Assembly (NCBI GenBank): GCA_009926295.1
Contig: RFPF01000131.1
Span: 1 to 8,146, forward strand
Origin: Planctomycetia bacterium
GTDB taxonomy: Bacteria; Planctomycetota; Planctomycetia; Pirellulales; UBA1268
Direction of reading: 5' to 3'
Length of the DNA: 8,146 nt
Part shown: one piece after another, positions 1 to 5,791 of the stretch
Numbering within the stretch: the first letter of the stretch is position 1
How the letters are laid out: each line of letters starts with the position of its first letter
The notes under the pieces: model-generated
Told to the model about the DNA's origin: nothing
Seen by the model: the letters and a program-made list of their open reading frames with translations, nothing else
The model's database searches: none
Position numbers and translations under genes: made by a program

Positions 1-289
1 ACCCGTAATCGTGCTCGTACACTTTCCTGCGGCCGATCTCCATCTGCCGCAGGAGCCCCGCCGCCACCATGTCGCCGAGAGCCCGGTAGACGGTCGCCTT
101 GCTGGCCTTGAGTTCGCTCGCGAGCTTGTCGGCGTCGAAGTGGTCGTGCTGGCGTGACACGTGTTCCACGATCCGCAGCCGCGATCGCGTGATCTTCTTG
201 CCCCGGGCACGGAGATACTCCTCGAACCGCTCCTGCGGGGAGAGTGCCACCTCCACCGTTCGCAACGAAAAGTCCGACGCCGAGGTCAT
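1..289 (-). CDS. Fur-family metal-responsive transcriptional repressor (3' end outside the window)
   Basis: Only the first 96 codons are visible, which is the N-terminal winged-helix DNA-binding half of a protein that is usually 130-160 residues long. What shows the family: G30-K-K-I-T-R35-S-R, the usual start of the first helix; HDHFDADKL (48-56), matching the Fur 'gHfsaeeL' stretch; the recognition helix SKATVYRALGDMVAAGLL (63-80); and the wing ending KVYEHDYG (89-96). The metal-binding dimerisation domain lies off the left edge, so Fur, Zur, Mur, Nur or PerR type cannot be decided. ATG 287-289 is chosen because it gives a normal N-terminus. The Shine-Dalgarno is weak (GGTGG just upstream). 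The start lies only 13 bp after the stop of the TerC gene, so the two are probably co-transcribed and the repressor may control the metal transporter-like gene ahead of it. Confidence 0.9.
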   Translation of the reverse strand, partial: MTSASDFSLRTVEVALSPQERFEEYLRARGKKITRSRLRIVEHVSRQHDHFDADKLASELKASKATVYRALGDMVAAGLLRQMEIGRRKVYEHDYG

Positions 290-302
290 GCCACCAGTGT
301 AC

Positions 303-1367
303 TCAGTCGTCGCGGGCCACTTCGTCCCCGCGTTTCCGCTCGGGAAACGCGAGCGAGGCGGCCACGCTGGCGCCGATCAGACCCACGATCACCAGCAGCG
401 ACAGCCAGGGGGGCACGAGGTGGCCCTCCGCGTGCGCGTCCCAGCCACCGCGCTCGGCCAGCCACTCGCTGTGACGGGCCGCCTCGACGATCATCTTGCC
501 GCCCACGAACACCAGCACCGCCGCGAGGCCGTAGTTGAGGAACCGAAAGAGGTCCATCACGCCGGCGAGAAGAAAATAGAGCGCCCTCAGCCCGAGGATC
601 GCGAACACGTTCGACGTGAAGACGATGAACCGGAAGTACTCGGCCTTCTGGTCGACCACGCCGAAGATCGCCGGCACGCTGTCCACGGCGAACAGCACGT
701 CGGTGCTCTCCACGACGAGGAGCACGAGAAACAGCGGCGTCGCCAGCAGCCTGCCGTTCTCGCGGATGAAGAACCTGTTGCCTTCGGAGTGGTCGGCGAC
801 GGGAATGAACCTGCGGAAGATGCGGATGAAGATGTTGTCGCCCGGGTCGTGATCCTCGTCGCCGCAGGCGAGCTTGATGCCTGTGTAGACGAGGAATCCG
901 CCGAACACCCACAGGATCCACTTGAACCGCTCGACGAGTTCGGCGCCGACGAGCACGAAGGTGAGCCGCATCAACACCGCGCCGAGGATCCCCCAGAAGA
1001 GCACACGGTACTGGTACTTGAGCGGCACGCCGAAGTAGGCGAACACCACGGCGAACACGAAGACGTTGTCCATCGACAGCGACCATTCCACGAGGTATCC
1101 CGTGAGAAACTCGATCGCCGCCTTGCCGCCGAGCCACCACCACACGATCGCGTTGAACGACAGCGCGAGGGCCGACCAGAAGCAGGTCCAAAACGCACTC
1201 TCCCTCAGAGACGGCTCGCTGGCGTGCTTGTGAAACACCGTCAGGTCGAGCGTGAGCATCACCACGACGAAGGCCGCGAACGCCAGCCAGTGGATCGCCT
1301 CGATGGGCCCGGCCGCGAGGGCGAGCAGCGGGGAGAGGCAGGCGAGGTTCGAGGTCGGCGCGGTCAC
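303..1367 (-). CDS. TerC/Alx-family integral membrane protein (probable metal ion exporter)
   Basis: A 354-residue polytopic inner-membrane protein of the TerC family. E. coli Alx, a member, is linked to manganese export, and other members act in tellurite resistance or metal loading of exported proteins. Family marks are EWSLSMDNVFVFAVVFAYFG (94-113), with the Asp100-Asn101 pair in a membrane helix, and the second signature VVESTDVLFAVDSVPAIFGV (218-237), carrying acidic residues Glu220, Asp223 and Asp229. The long cytosolic loop between the halves (about 168-207, rich in Asp) is typical of the Alx branch. The last helix (about 319-340) is followed by a charged tail. GTG 1365-1367 is preferred over an ATG 26 codons upstream: a GGAG lies 6 nt before it, and the extra upstream residues are Arg-rich and unlike a membrane N-terminus. 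It lies 84 bp after the upstream gene and 13 bp before the Fur gene. The ion carried is inferred, not visible. Confidence 0.9.
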   Translation of the reverse strand: MTAPTSNLACLSPLLALAAGPIEAIHWLAFAAFVVVMLTLDLTVFHKHASEPSLRESAFWTCFWSALALSFNAIVWWWLGGKAAIEFLTGYLVEWSLSMDNVFVFAVVFAYFGVPLKYQYRVLFWGILGAVLMRLTFVLVGAELVERFKWILWVFGGFLVYTGIKLACGDEDHDPGDNIFIRIFRRFIPVADHSEGNRFFIRENGRLLATPLFLVLLVVESTDVLFAVDSVPAIFGVVDQKAEYFRFIVFTSNVFAILGLRALYFLLAGVMDLFRFLNYGLAAVLVFVGGKMIVEAARHSEWLAERGGWDAHAEGHLVPPWLSLLVIVGLIGASVAASLAFPERKRGDEVARDD

Positions 1368-1391
1368 GATGGTCTCCGGTCGGCGGAGGGA

Positions 1392-1397
1392 AGTGTA
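1392..1397 (-). promoter_or_regulatory. Candidate -10 element for the terC-fur unit
   Basis: On the minus strand the sequence is GCTACACT, with TACACT ending 24 nt before the TerC GTG. Similar TACA(A/C)T words stand at 1918-1923 and 7601-7606 before other minus-strand genes. No convincing -35 box was found at the usual distance, so this is suggestive only. Confidence 0.25.
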
Positions 1398-1423
1398 GCA
1401 GCGCTGGGCGGATCGGCCTCCCC

Positions 1424-1436
1424 GTGCGGGCCGCAC
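1424..1436. terminator. GC-rich palindrome between the hypothetical gene and terC
   Basis: GTGCGG-G-CCGCAC is a perfect 6-bp inverted repeat around one base. It starts 15 bases past the stop of the 142-residue gene and lies before terC. There is no T-run, so it could be a weak terminator, an attenuating hairpin or an operator. A 1-nt loop is too tight, so a real hairpin would have to open one or two pairs. Confidence 0.2.
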
Positions 1437-1451
1437 AGCCTGCACGGCCGA

Positions 1452-1880
1452 TCACCGTGGCAGCTCATTCACGAAACTGGCCGTCATCGCGGCGAATACG
1501 TGGGAGTTGGCCTCCCACTCTCGATCCTCCGCCTGGCACCAGAACAGGTAGACGGCATCCGGCGTCTCGAGAGTGCGCACCGTGGCGGTGTTGGTCAGAT
1601 CGAGGCAGTAGAAGTTGACGTCGTAGCCGGGCAGGGTGCGGCCGGACACGTCGTCGACGGCCGGCTCGCTGTCGAGATCCCGATATTCCTCACGCATCTG
1701 GCCGACGATCGCGGCGGCGAGGGAGTCGGGCTCGCCCCCGGGTGCGTGCGCGCTCACCGACCAGAATGCGCCCTCGGGCGAGTAGACCGTGACCGCCGCC
1801 TGCCCGCCCACGGCGTCGGTCGTATCCACCGACCAGTTGTCGGGATAGTGGAAGGCCAGGCCGAACTGGGAGAAATGCAT
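1452..1880 (-). CDS. Hypothetical protein, 142 residues, possible PsbP/Mog1-like fold
   Basis: I do not recognise a named family. The N-terminus FGLAFHYPDNWSVD (6-19) resembles the 'f.ypdgW.v' opening strand of PsbP/Mog1/DUF1795-type proteins. It is followed by alternating strand-like stretches (AAVTVYSPEGAFWSVSAHAP, 28-47), a helix rich in charges (55-70), and a C-terminal FWCQAEDREWEANSHVFAAM (113-132) compatible with a last strand and helix. There is no signal peptide or membrane segment, so the protein is probably cytosolic. ATG 1878-1880 gives an N-terminus that matches the fold. An upstream ATG would add 29 residues of Arg-rich sequence that reads like untranslated leader, and it would swallow the candidate -10 element at 1918-1923. 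It is the first gene of a minus-strand run leading into terC, and divergent from flhA. Its role in that run is unknown. Confidence 0.7.
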   Translation of the reverse strand: MHFSQFGLAFHYPDNWSVDTTDAVGGQAAVTVYSPEGAFWSVSAHAPGGEPDSLAAAIVGQMREEYRDLDSEPAVDDVSGRTLPGYDVNFYCLDLTNTATVRTLETPDAVYLFWCQAEDREWEANSHVFAAMTASFVNELPR

Positions 1881-1917
1881 GGTGGGATCCGGTCGCGACG
1901 AGGGCACCCGTGACGGG

Positions 1918-1923
1918 ATTGTA
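1918..1923 (-). promoter_or_regulatory. Candidate -10 box (TACAAT) for the minus-strand operon
   Basis: Minus-strand GCTACAATCCC contains TACAAT (5 of 6 to TATAAT), ending 37 nt before the ATG at 1880. The best -35 word near the right distance is poor. It lies in the 135-bp divergent region shared with flhA. Confidence 0.35.
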
Positions 1924-1947
1924 GCGTTTTCAGCCGCGCGAGCGGTC

Positions 1948-1976
1948 TGGACCACCCCGCTCCGCACCGCTATCGT
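1948..1976 (+). promoter_or_regulatory. Candidate sigma-70-type promoter for flhA
   Basis: TGGACC (1948-1953, 4 of 6 to TTGACA) and TATCGT (1971-1976, 4 of 6 to TATAAT) are 17 bp apart and lie about 40 bp before the flhA ATG. Both boxes are weak. No sigma-54 or sigma-28 element stands out in this stretch. Confidence 0.25.
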
Positions 1977-2015
1977 CCCGCCCTTCCCCGACGCCTCCGG
2001 CCCCGCCGCACCCGC

Positions 2016-3938
2016 ATGTCACAGTCGATCGGCACCACCGCGATCATTCCCGAATCCACGCCCACCAGGGTGCTCGATTACGCCGTGCCGGCGGTGATCC
2101 TGCTGGCCGTGCTGGTGGTGCTCGCGCCGGTGCCGCCGCCGCTCGTCGACCTCCTGCTGGCCGCGAACCTGACCGTCTCCATCCTCGCGCTGCTCGGTGC
2201 CCTCGCCGCCCGAACACCGCTGGAGATGGGCGTGTTCCCGACGTTCCTCCTCGGCTCCACGCTCGTGCGGCTGGTGCTCAACATCGCGACCACGCGGCTC
2301 ATCCTCTCTCGCGCCGCCCTCGACGGCGCCGACGCCGCCGGAGAGGTCGTCCGCGCCTTCGGCGACTTCGTTTCGGCGAACAACCTCGTGGTGGGCGCCG
2401 TCATCTTCGCGATCATCGCCATCGTGCAGTTCGTCGTGATCACCGCCGGGTCGACCCGCACCAGCGAGGTGGCGGCACGGTTCGCGCTCGACGGGCTGCC
2501 GGGGAGGCAGATGGCGATCGACGCCGAGGCCGGCGCCGGCACGATCACCCGCGACCAGGCCCGCGGCCTGCGGCTCGAACTGCAGCGGCAGGCCGACTTT
2601 TTCGCGAGCATGGACGGAGCCAGCAGGTTCGTGAAGGGCGAGGCCGTGGCCAGCGTGATCATCACCCTCGTGAACCTCGTGGGCGGGCTCGTGATCGGCG
2701 TGGTGCAGCACGGAATGCCGGTGCAGAAGGCGGTGGAGATCTACTCCCGTCTCACGATCGGCGACGGCCTCGTGAGCGCCGTGCCCGCGCTGTTCGTCTC
2801 GGTGGCCACGGGACTGCTCATCTCCCGGTCGAGCCAGTCGGTCGATCTCCCGCAGGAGCTGGGGCGGCAGTTCGTCTCGCGGCCGCACGTGCTCGCGATC
2901 ACCGGCATCTTCCTCGGCGTGCTCTCGCTCACGGGTTTGCCGTTCCTGCCGCTGGCGGCGATGTCGGGAACAGCCTTCGCGGCCGCATGGCTGCTCCGCG
3001 GCCGTCGGCGCGAAGCCGAGCCGGCCGGACAACCCGCCGCCGTGGCCCCGCGGGCCGCGCTCGCGGAGATGCTCGCCGACGAACGCATCGTGTTCGAGGT
3101 CGGCCGCGGGCTCGTGGGGCTTGTCACCGGCCAGGCCCCACTCGTCGCGAGCGCGCAGGCGGTGCGATCGGACGTCGCCGCGGACCTCGGTGTGATCGTG
3201 CCGAGCGTGGCTTTCCGTGACGACCTTTCGCTTCCTCCACGTGGCTACCGGATCACGATCGCGGGCGAGCCGGTGCACGAGGGGGAGGTGGACGGAGACG
3301 CGGGCGTCGAAGCCCTCGCGGATTCGCTCCGCGCCGCGGTCCGGGAACGGGCGGCCTCCCTGCTCAGCCGCGATGCCGTCGCCAGGCTGATCGAGTCGCT
3401 GCGCGACACGCAGCCGGCCATGGTCGGTGAGATCGTGCCCGAGGTGCTGACGGTGGCGAAAATCCAGCGCACGCTGCAGTGCCTTCTGCACGACGGTCTC
3501 CCGATCCGGCCGCTGGCCGAACTCCTCGAATTGATGGCCGATCACGCACACGCCGCGCCCGAGCCCGCGCAGCTCGCTGACGCGGTACGCGGGCACCTGG
3601 TTCGCACCGTCTGCCGGCGGGCCCGCGATCCCGACGGGCGGCTCGTCGTGGTGCGGCTTTCCTCCCCGGCCGTCGCGGCGCTCGCGGCCGACGACGACGT
3701 TCCCGGCCATACCGCGGCACGCGCCGCCGCGGACGTCCGCCGCGCCCTGCGGATGCGGATCGACCGCGGACGGGCGGCGGTGGTCGTCGTCCCGGGCGGC
3801 GAGCGTCGCCGGATCCAGGAGCAACTGCGCCGCGTCGTTCCCGGAGTGGTGGTCCTCGTCGCCGCGGAAGTCGCGGCGGAGCCGCGGGTGGAGACCTTCG
3901 CCACCATCGGTGGTCCTGAAACCGCCGAGGCCGCCTGA
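2016..3938 (+). CDS. flhA: Flagellar export gate protein FlhA (shortened cytoplasmic domain)
   Basis: FlhA forms the nonameric ring of the flagellar type III export gate. Its membrane half couples proton flow to secretion and its cytoplasmic half docks export chaperones. The FHIPEP signature is clear: RTPLEMGVFPTFLLGSTLVR (66-85), LNIATTRLIL (88-97), RFALDGLPGRQMAIDAEAGA (155-174) and ADFFASMDGASRFVKGEA (193-210). Charged residues known as important in Salmonella are kept (Arg85, Arg94, Arg148, Arg155, Asp159, Asp200, Asp250), but the Asp208 equivalent is Glu209. Membrane helices occupy about 20-330. The cytoplasmic domain (about 345-630) keeps the GYRITIAGEPVHEGEV strand (410-425), the VPEVLTVAKIQRTLQCLLHD helices (474-493) and the VVVVPGGERRRIQEQL end (589-604). 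About 50 residues normally between GEV and the helix ending LLSRDAVARLIESL are missing, making 640 residues instead of about 690. There is no Shine-Dalgarno before ATG 2016. T3SS homologues (LcrD/SctV) are the alternative, but the flagellar neighbours argue for FlhA. Confidence 0.95.
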   Translation: MSQSIGTTAIIPESTPTRVLDYAVPAVILLAVLVVLAPVPPPLVDLLLAANLTVSILALLGALAARTPLEMGVFPTFLLGSTLVRLVLNIATTRLILSRAALDGADAAGEVVRAFGDFVSANNLVVGAVIFAIIAIVQFVVITAGSTRTSEVAARFALDGLPGRQMAIDAEAGAGTITRDQARGLRLELQRQADFFASMDGASRFVKGEAVASVIITLVNLVGGLVIGVVQHGMPVQKAVEIYSRLTIGDGLVSAVPALFVSVATGLLISRSSQSVDLPQELGRQFVSRPHVLAITGIFLGVLSLTGLPFLPLAAMSGTAFAAAWLLRGRRREAEPAGQPAAVAPRAALAEMLADERIVFEVGRGLVGLVTGQAPLVASAQAVRSDVAADLGVIVPSVAFRDDLSLPPRGYRITIAGEPVHEGEVDGDAGVEALADSLRAAVRERAASLLSRDAVARLIESLRDTQPAMVGEIVPEVLTVAKIQRTLQCLLHDGLPIRPLAELLELMADHAHAAPEPAQLADAVRGHLVRTVCRRARDPDGRLVVVRLSSPAVAALAADDDVPGHTAARAAADVRRALRMRIDRGRAAVVVVPGGERRRIQEQLRRVVPGVVVLVAAEVAAEPRVETFATIGGPETAEAA

Positions 3939-4145
3939 CCGCGGGATGCCCGTCTTCACGAATCGGAAACCTGTTCCGGATGCACCGACCCCCGAAAAAA
4001 CATTCAAGAGCGGCCGGCCAGGCGTCGATGATGCACGGATCGGAGGGATGGCTGCGCCGAGGCGGCTTTCCCCCCGACGCCCGCGACGCATGGAAGCCGT
4101 CCCGCGAACTGCCCCCAGCCGCATTGCCCTGTCAAGGAGGACGCC
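3939..4145 (+). promoter_or_regulatory. flhA-fliA intergenic leader with a weak sigma-28-like element
   Basis: This stretch of 207 bases has no gene. It holds an A6 run in CCCCCGAAAAAACATTC (about 3990-4005) and an 8-bp palindrome GGCCGGCC (4012-4019). TCAA (4004-4007) stands 16 bp before GTCGATGA (4024-4031), against the sigma-28 consensus TAAA-N15-GCCGATAA (3 of 4 and 6 of 8 matches). That would allow autoregulation of fliA, but the spacer is one base long. No T-run terminator follows flhA, so read-through into fliA is possible. Confidence 0.3.
4134..4140 (+). promoter_or_regulatory. Strong Shine-Dalgarno that sets a GTG start for fliA
   Basis: AAGGAGG, a perfect anti-SD complement, sits 5 nt before GTG 4146-4148. 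It decides this start over later in-frame ATGs. Confidence 0.85.
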
Positions 4146-4928
4146 GTGGCGAGTCAACTGCCTGCCGATGAAATTCAGGATCTCTGGAAGCGGTTCAAAG
4201 CCGATCAGTCGAACGAGGACCTCCGCAACCGGCTGATCGAGACCTACCTTCCGCTGGTGAAGTACAACGGCGAGCGGATCTGGTCGCGCCTGCCCGAGGG
4301 GGTGGAACTCGACGACCTCGTTTCGGCCGGCACGTTCGGCCTGATGGACGCGATCGACGCGTTCGACATGGCCCGGGGCGTGAAGTTCGAGACCTACTGC
4401 GTGCCCCGCATCCGCGGGGCCATGCTCGACGAACTCCGCACGATGGACTGGGTTCCCCGTCTCGTCCGCTCGAAGGCGAGCAAGCTCAACGAGGCCGTGA
4501 AGACGCTCGAGGCGCGGCTCGGCCGTGCCCCGGCCGACGAAGAGGTGGCCGAGCACATGCAGCTCTCGCGGGAGGATTTCGAAAAGCTGCTCGTCGAGGC
4601 CAACGCCGCGAGCCTCGTGAGCCTCAACAAAAAGTGGTGCGAGACGGACAGTTCGAAGGACGTCCGCGAGATCGACATTCTCGAGGACAAGAAGGGCGAG
4701 GACCCCACCCGCCGCATCCAGAAGGCCGATCTCATGCGGCTGGTCACGAAGGGGCTCAATCGCAACGAACGCCTGATCATCATCCTCTACTACTACGAGG
4801 AGCTGACGATGAAGGAGATCGGAGCCACGCTCGACCTCTCCGAAAGTCGCGTCAGCCAGATGCACAGCGCCATCGTAGAGCGACTCCAGAACCAACTGGA
4901 GCGGCGGCGGCCCGAATTCGCGATGTGA
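4146..4928 (+). CDS. fliA: Flagellar RNA polymerase sigma factor FliA/WhiG (sigma-28)
   Basis: This alternative sigma factor directs RNA polymerase to late flagellar genes. The 260-residue length is normal for FliA. Region 2 spans about 25-105: the core-binding and -10 reading part is DLVSAGTFGLMDAIDAFD (57-74) and VKFETYCVPRIRGAMLDELR (79-98), ending in DWVPR (101-105), the hallmark of the FliA/WhiG/SigD group. Region 3 follows (LVRSKASKLNEAVKTLEARL, 106-125, then RAPADEEVAEHM, 127-138). Region 4 carries LNRNERLIIILYYYEELTMK (204-223) and the helix-turn-helix EIGATLDLSESRVSQMHSAI (224-243) that reads the -35 box. Translation starts at GTG behind a perfect Shine-Dalgarno. It lies 207 bp after flhA and is followed by flgM, whose product should hold it inactive until the hook-basal body is finished. 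The usual flhF and fleN/ylxH neighbours are absent between flhA and fliA. Confidence 0.96.
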   Translation: MASQLPADEIQDLWKRFKADQSNEDLRNRLIETYLPLVKYNGERIWSRLPEGVELDDLVSAGTFGLMDAIDAFDMARGVKFETYCVPRIRGAMLDELRTMDWVPRLVRSKASKLNEAVKTLEARLGRAPADEEVAEHMQLSREDFEKLLVEANAASLVSLNKKWCETDSSKDVREIDILEDKKGEDPTRRIQKADLMRLVTKGLNRNERLIIILYYYEELTMKEIGATLDLSESRVSQMHSAIVERLQNQLERRRPEFAM

Positions 4929-5253
4929 GCCTCGGAGACCTGGGCAAGCTGCGCATCCCCCGCCATCACGGCCCCAGATTCCGAACGATGCAGAAAACAG
5001 GCAAAAAAAATTTTTGGTGAAGTTCCAAGGGGCGATGCGTCGATGACGACAAGTTGGCCGCGGTTCGAGTTCGAGTTTGCCGACGACTGGAGTCGCCGGA
5101 ACACGGAAGCGCGGCAACAATAGGAACACAGACAGTCAGAAATCCCGAACACCCGACCGAACCAACCGACGTGTGGCAGCGTAGAAGCGAGCACGACGGG
5201 GGACGCAGGGAAGCCACTCGGGCCATCACGAACCGTCTGCAAGGAGAGCAACC
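4929..5253 (+). promoter_or_regulatory. 325-base fliA-flgM intergenic region / probable flgM leader
   Basis: No recognised gene lies here. From left to right it holds: an A8T5 tract (5003-5015), standing out in GC-rich DNA and expected to be bent or to act as an UP-like element; TGAAGTTC (5018-5025) 13 bp before GTCGATGA (5039-5046), a poor sigma-28-like pair; a possible 26-codon ORF at 5043-5123; a tandem TTCGAG (5064-5075); a CCGAAC/CCGACC-rich, probably unstructured stretch (about 5142-5170); and CAGGGA (5206-5211) plus CAAGGA (5240-5245), the second overlapping the flgM Shine-Dalgarno. Seven GGA triplets lie in the last 170 bases. No terminator with a T-run follows fliA. Confidence 0.4.
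5043..5123 (+). CDS. Possible 26-residue leader ORF before flgM
   Basis: ATG at 5043 opens 26 codons reading MTTSWPRFEFEFADDW then SRRNTEARQQ, ending in TAG 5121-5123. AAGGGG (about 5027-5032) stands some 10 nt upstream as a poor Shine-Dalgarno. It lies in the flgM leader, 130 bp before flgM. No family is recognised. Short ORFs like this arise by chance, and there is no codon-bias or conservation evidence, so treat it as a candidate only. Confidence 0.15.
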   Translation: MTTSWPRFEFEFADDWSRRNTEARQQ

Positions 5254-5517
5254 ATGAACATTCTCGGTGTGTTTTCGACGCACGGTGCCCAGGCGCTCGG
5301 TGGCGTGAAGGGCGTGGAGTCCACGAAGGCCGCCCAGGCCGCGGTCCAGCAGGGAGTCGGCGAGGTGCAGGACTCCGTCACGCTGTCGATCGAATCGACG
5401 GCCGACATCCGCTTCGACAAGGTGAACGCGATCCGTGCGGCGATCGCCGACGGCTCGTACGACACCCCCGAGAAGCTCGACCTCGCCCTTGACCGCCTGC
5501 TCGATCGCCTGGGCTAA
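5254..5517 (+). CDS. flgM: Anti-sigma-28 factor FlgM
   Basis: FlgM binds FliA and blocks its use of core polymerase. It is itself secreted through the completed flagellar export gate, releasing FliA. The 87-residue product has the two-part layout of the family: a variable, probably disordered N-terminal half (1-38, rich in Ala, Gly, Gln and Val) and the conserved sigma-binding half, DSVTLSIES (40-48) then IRFDKVNAIRAAIADGSYD (52-70) and the last helix PEKLDLALDRLLDRLG (72-87). The R-x-x-K-V-x-x-I-R-x-x-I-x-x-G-x-Y pattern is the FlgM core. AAGGAG (5241-5246) lies 7 nt before the ATG, a good start. It follows fliA in the same direction, so the sigma/anti-sigma pair is adjacent, and a hairpin follows 6 nt after its stop. 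No lone-domain oddities or truncation were seen. Confidence 0.93.
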   Translation: MNILGVFSTHGAQALGGVKGVESTKAAQAAVQQGVGEVQDSVTLSIESTADIRFDKVNAIRAAIADGSYDTPEKLDLALDRLLDRLG

Positions 5518-5523
5518 GTTCAC

Positions 5524-5553
5524 GGCACGTCTCGATATCCTGTCGAACGTGCC
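5524..5553 (+). terminator. Hairpin after flgM, probable transcript end
   Basis: GGCACGT (5524-5530) pairs with ACGTGCC (5547-5553). Inside, TCGA (5532-5535) pairs with TCGA (5543-5546), leaving one bulged C (5531) and a 7-nt loop TATCCTG. The 11-bp stem starts 6 nt after the flgM stop. Only TT follows, so it is not a classic intrinsic terminator, but its position fits an mRNA 3' end. Confidence 0.55.
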
Positions 5554-5556
5554 TTG

Positions 5557-5572
5557 GCCGGCCTCCACCGGC
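5557..5572. repeat. Short GCCGG/CCGGC inverted repeat
   Basis: GCCGG (5557-5561) and CCGGC (5568-5572) are separated by CCTCCA, right behind the flgM terminator hairpin. It may extend the 3'-end structure, or mark the left edge of the repeat-rich island. Confidence 0.3.
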
Positions 5573-5614
5573 TGGTGTTCACCCGGCCCTCCTCAGCTGG
5601 ATACGGTGAGGCGA

Positions 5615-5763
5615 GGGGTTGCCCCACCATCGAGCCGGCTTTACCGACCAGCGGAGCCATGGATGGCGTAGCGCCAGTCGGTAGGAGTGAACGAAGCCCG
5701 GAGGGCGCAGTGAACGTCCGGCGAGATGGTACGGGGCAACCCGGAGCCGGCGCGCACCGACTG
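5615..5763. repeat. Non-coding structured repeat island between convergent genes
   Basis: This stretch is framed by a long-range inverted repeat: GGGTTGCCCCACCATC (5616-5631) against GATGGT-AC-GGGGCAACCC (5725-5742), 16 pairs with a 2-nt bulge. GAGCCGGC follows each arm as a direct repeat (5632-5639, 5744-5751). Inside are hairpins GCCAT-GG-ATGGC (5656-5667) and GCCC-GGA-GGGC (5696-5706), and AGTGAACG occurs twice (5686-5693, 5709-5716). CAGTCGGT (5675-5682) can pair with ACCGACTG (5756-5763) or, in its 6-bp core, with ACCGAC (5643-5648). No coding potential is evident. It looks like a member of a dispersed repeat or MITE-like family, or a structured RNA. No transposase is nearby. Confidence 0.6.
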
Positions 5764-5773
5764 ACCGAGGCAT

Positions 5774-5791
5774 GACAGGCTGAAGCCTGTC
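5774..5791. repeat. REP-like palindrome
   Basis: GACAGGCT-GA-AGCCTGTC is a perfect 8-bp inverted repeat with a 2-base centre, followed by CTACGGGAG. It sits 11 bp past the stop of the minus-strand isomerase, where it could act as a 3' stabiliser or weak terminator. The word resembles the REP palindromes often scattered between genes with RAYT-type transposases (from memory). Confidence 0.6.

Noticed and set aside
1368..1451. A yybP-ykoY manganese riboswitch ahead of terC
   Set aside because: The 84-bp gap is too short for the whole aptamer plus platform, and its conserved loops were not seen. The only structure is a 13-bp palindrome.
99..1913. A 604-codon open frame on the plus strand across the fur, terC and hypothetical genes
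   Set aside because: It is antisense to clear TerC and Fur coding sequence and shows no domain; it is a GC-rich shadow frame.
2019..5129. A very long open frame (1036 codons) on the minus strand across flhA and fliA
   Set aside because: It is antisense to two well-recognised genes. Its product is His/Arg/Glu-rich low-complexity sequence, as expected for the shadow frame of GC-rich coding DNA.
1881..5253. Sigma-54 promoters for the flagellar genes
   Set aside because: No TGGC-N8-TGC pair with correct spacing was found in the three intergenic stretches (1881-2015, 3939-4145, 4929-5253).
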